The position numbers were made by a program, and so were the translations under genes. The notes below the pieces were generated by a model. The model was not told the origin of the DNA, ran no database searches, and saw only the letters and a list, made by a program, of their open reading frames with translations. Of a stretch of DNA of 32,734 nucleotides, positions 31,480 through 32,734 are shown piece by piece. Within the stretch, counting starts at the first letter, position 1. Every line of letters begins with the position of its first letter. This DNA comes from a virus: the IMG/VR virus record IMGVR_UViG_3300049855_000373, positions 1-32,734 of that record. One strand, 5' to 3'.

Positions 31480-32112
31480 TTACTCCGCGAATTTAAAGGT
31501 TAAACCTTTTTGAGTCTGTTTAGCTCTGCCATTCAAAATATTAGATATGGAATTTTTGTGTATATTGTGATGGGATGCTGCTTCAAATACAGACCCAAAT
31601 AAATTACCTAAATTATCCGCTATTTTCTTTCTTTTCAAATATACTTCTTTACCAGTTTTTGATTTTGAAATCTTCTCTCTTGTAAATTCAGTCACAATTC
31701 TATTTTTATTAGACTCTATCAAGGACTGAATTACATGATTTGGTCTTTTTTTCCCAATCAACTTGTTGCCACCTATCCTTCCACCTCCTCTTTCTCTCGA
31801 TGAATCACCGATGTTTTTTCGTGCTTTTTTAGTATGGGTATATCCATCAGACCCTTTGCCACCATTAGTCATGTTTGCTTCACAGTATCCAAGTGACTTG
31901 TAAAGTTTGATAAATTCTTTTTCCTTTTCAAAAGCATCATTTTCACTAAGATTTCGCACCATTATTTCCGCTTCAAAATCACTATTTTCTACTATTCCTT
32001 GCCATATTTTATTTCGTCTAAGCTTTGAAAAAGATCTTTTATTTCTGCCTTTTCCAACATAGAAAGGCGTATTGGTATCCAATCTAATGTGCCTGTAAAC
32101 GTAATAACTCAT
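31480..32112 (-). CDS. GIY-YIG homing endonuclease
   Basis: The 210-residue product starts at ATG 32112 with AAAGGAAAT before it; the longer frame to 32199 overlaps the upstream gene. The GIY-YIG core is SYYVYRHIRLDTNTPFYVGK at 2-21 with its active-site Arg/Glu region following (KGRNKRS and IWQGIV), then Lys-rich modules ending with a NUMOD-like TREKISKSKTGK and a helix-turn-helix tail FEAASHHNIHKNSISN. It is far more A+T-rich than its neighbours, as expected of a recent mobile insertion. It lies between two paralogous virion genes without an intron, so it is a free-standing endonuclease that would copy itself into related phages. Confidence 0.85.
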   Translation of the reverse strand: MSYYVYRHIRLDTNTPFYVGKGRNKRSFSKLRRNKIWQGIVENSDFEAEIMVRNLSENDAFEKEKEFIKLYKSLGYCEANMTNGGKGSDGYTHTKKARKNIGDSSRERGGGRIGGNKLIGKKRPNHVIQSLIESNKNRIVTEFTREKISKSKTGKEVYLKRKKIADNLGNLFGSVFEAASHHNIHKNSISNILNGRAKQTQKGLTFKFAE

Positions 32113-32120
32113 ATTTCCTT

Positions 32121-32734
32121 TCAAGAATTCACAAATAAAATTTCCCCGCGATAGCCGCCTGTCGCAGTTCCACCGCGCCCGATAATGAAATTCAGGCAAG
32201 CGCCTTCGATCACTTCCGGGGGATTTTGGCCGAATATTCCGAAGTTCTTTTCAACTGGGACCGTTGTCTCATAAATGGGGACAGTGAGGATTGGACGAAC
32301 GATAGCAGCACAAATAAACCCACCGCCTGAACCACCCATGGTGACCGATTCAATCAATTGAACTCCCGTATCACTCCCGGCGAGCGGGAAAAAAGGCGTT
32401 GCCTGTCCAGCACCGCCGCCTGTTCCTACGCCCGTTGCGCAAACTCCGATCGCAGCACCTGGAATGATGTTATGAGTGGAAGTTCTTCCGCTAACGCCAT
32501 CCTGGTTCGTATATTTGATCGTGATCGGCGCGGTTGTGGCCAAAGGTGATTGAACGATTAGGACAATTTTTCCAGACGAATAGCGGGGAATTGTTTCGAA
32601 GTTATCTAAAACTTGTTCGGCGGGGTCATCGGTATCAATCAAAGAATAAAATAGCAGGTAATCGAGCAAGTAAACTTGGTCTGGGGGACCGTTGGCAACG
32701 GTTGTTTGAATGAATTGGCAGGATAAAACATGCT
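32121..32734 (-). CDS. Virion structural protein, cut by window end
   Basis: The frame stays open to the right edge, so the start lies outside the window; a TTG at 32669 is probably internal. The visible residues include YLLDYLLFYSLIDTDD, IKYTNQDGVSGRTS, PFFPLAGSDTGVQLIESVTM, IVRPILTVPI and IEGACLNFIIGRGG. These match the C-terminal half of the gene at 30597 in order, so the two are paralogues separated by the endonuclease. The TGA stop lies 8 bases before the endonuclease start and overlaps its ribosome site. Confidence 0.7.
   Translation of the reverse strand, partial: HVLSCQFIQTTVANGPPDQVYLLDYLLFYSLIDTDDPAEQVLDNFETIPRYSSGKIVLIVQSPLATTAPITIKYTNQDGVSGRTSTHNIIPGAAIGVCATGVGTGGGAGQATPFFPLAGSDTGVQLIESVTMGGSGGGFICAAIVRPILTVPIYETTVPVEKNFGIFGQNPPEVIEGACLNFIIGRGGTATGGYRGEILFVNS

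Noticed and set aside
32113-32199. N-terminal extension of the GIY-YIG protein
   Set aside because: These codons overlap the upstream virion gene in another frame; the GIY-YIG domain starts right after ATG 32112, which has its own ribosome site.
1-32734. Integrase, repressor or attachment site that would prove a prophage
   Set aside because: No recombinase or CI-like repressor pattern is visible; the two excisionase-like HTH proteins alone do not show lysogeny.

Overview
The window looks like most of the late region, plus part of the early region, of a tailed double-stranded DNA phage or prophage with a long, non-contractile tail (siphovirus-like). The evidence is an almost unbroken virion gene order on the + strand: small and large terminase, portal, two connector/tail-completion-like proteins, scaffold, HK97-fold-type major capsid, connector/terminator-like genes, tail tube, two tail-assembly-chaperone frames, a 744-residue tape measure, tail-tip proteins and two large fibres. 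The host is probably Gram-negative: several products carry lipoprotein signals, one is an outer-membrane barrel, and three contain c-type heme motifs. A Bdellovibrio-like or other deltaproteobacterial-type host is only a guess from the style of the cytochrome-barrel protein. No integrase or lysogeny repressor is recognisable here, so virulent and temperate lifestyles cannot be separated.

Layout. Positions 1-1248 (+): a truncated gene, two small unknown genes, a helix-turn-helix protein and a small secreted protein. 1367-2113 (-): a two-gene operon of a lipoprotein and a ribbon-helix-helix/zinc-ribbon protein. A divergent intergenic region at 2114-2256 holds a perfect 17-bp palindrome and a good promoter. 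2257-22336 (+): a small lipoprotein, then packaging, head, tail and fibre genes, ending with a 34-codon Lys-rich gene. An intrinsic terminator follows the capsid gene. 22464-25254 (+): two heme-c lipoproteins, a small unknown gene, a membrane-anchored coiled-coil protein and an M15 peptidase endolysin. 25434-27245 (+): a YceI-family protein, a cytochrome-porin fusion and a VRR-NUC nuclease. 27287-29602 (-): an early-type block (excisionase-like HTH protein, unknowns, ERF single-strand annealing protein, Gp157-like protein). 29740-32734 (-): virion-type genes interrupted by a GIY-YIG homing endonuclease, ending in a gene cut by the window edge. A strong terminator at 29690-29720 separates the two minus-strand blocks.

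How the genes work together. Terminase and portal package DNA into a shell built by scaffold and capsid protein. The tail tube assembles around the tape measure with help from the chaperone pair, whose two frames are joined by a textbook A AAA AAG -1 frameshift site. Tail-tip proteins and fibres contact the host. The M15 peptidase with the anchored coiled-coil protein is the likely lysis pair. ERF, Gp157-like and VRR-NUC proteins suggest phage-encoded recombination.

The unusual part is the cargo between fibres and recombination genes: three different CxxCH heme-c proteins (two lipoproteins and an outer-membrane barrel fusion) and a YceI lipocalin-like protein, all exported. With the three exported proteins at the left end, seven or more products are aimed at the host envelope. 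I regard this as the best candidate for an undescribed system, possibly phage-encoded envelope redox or electron-transfer remodelling. No gap between genes exceeds about 180 bases.
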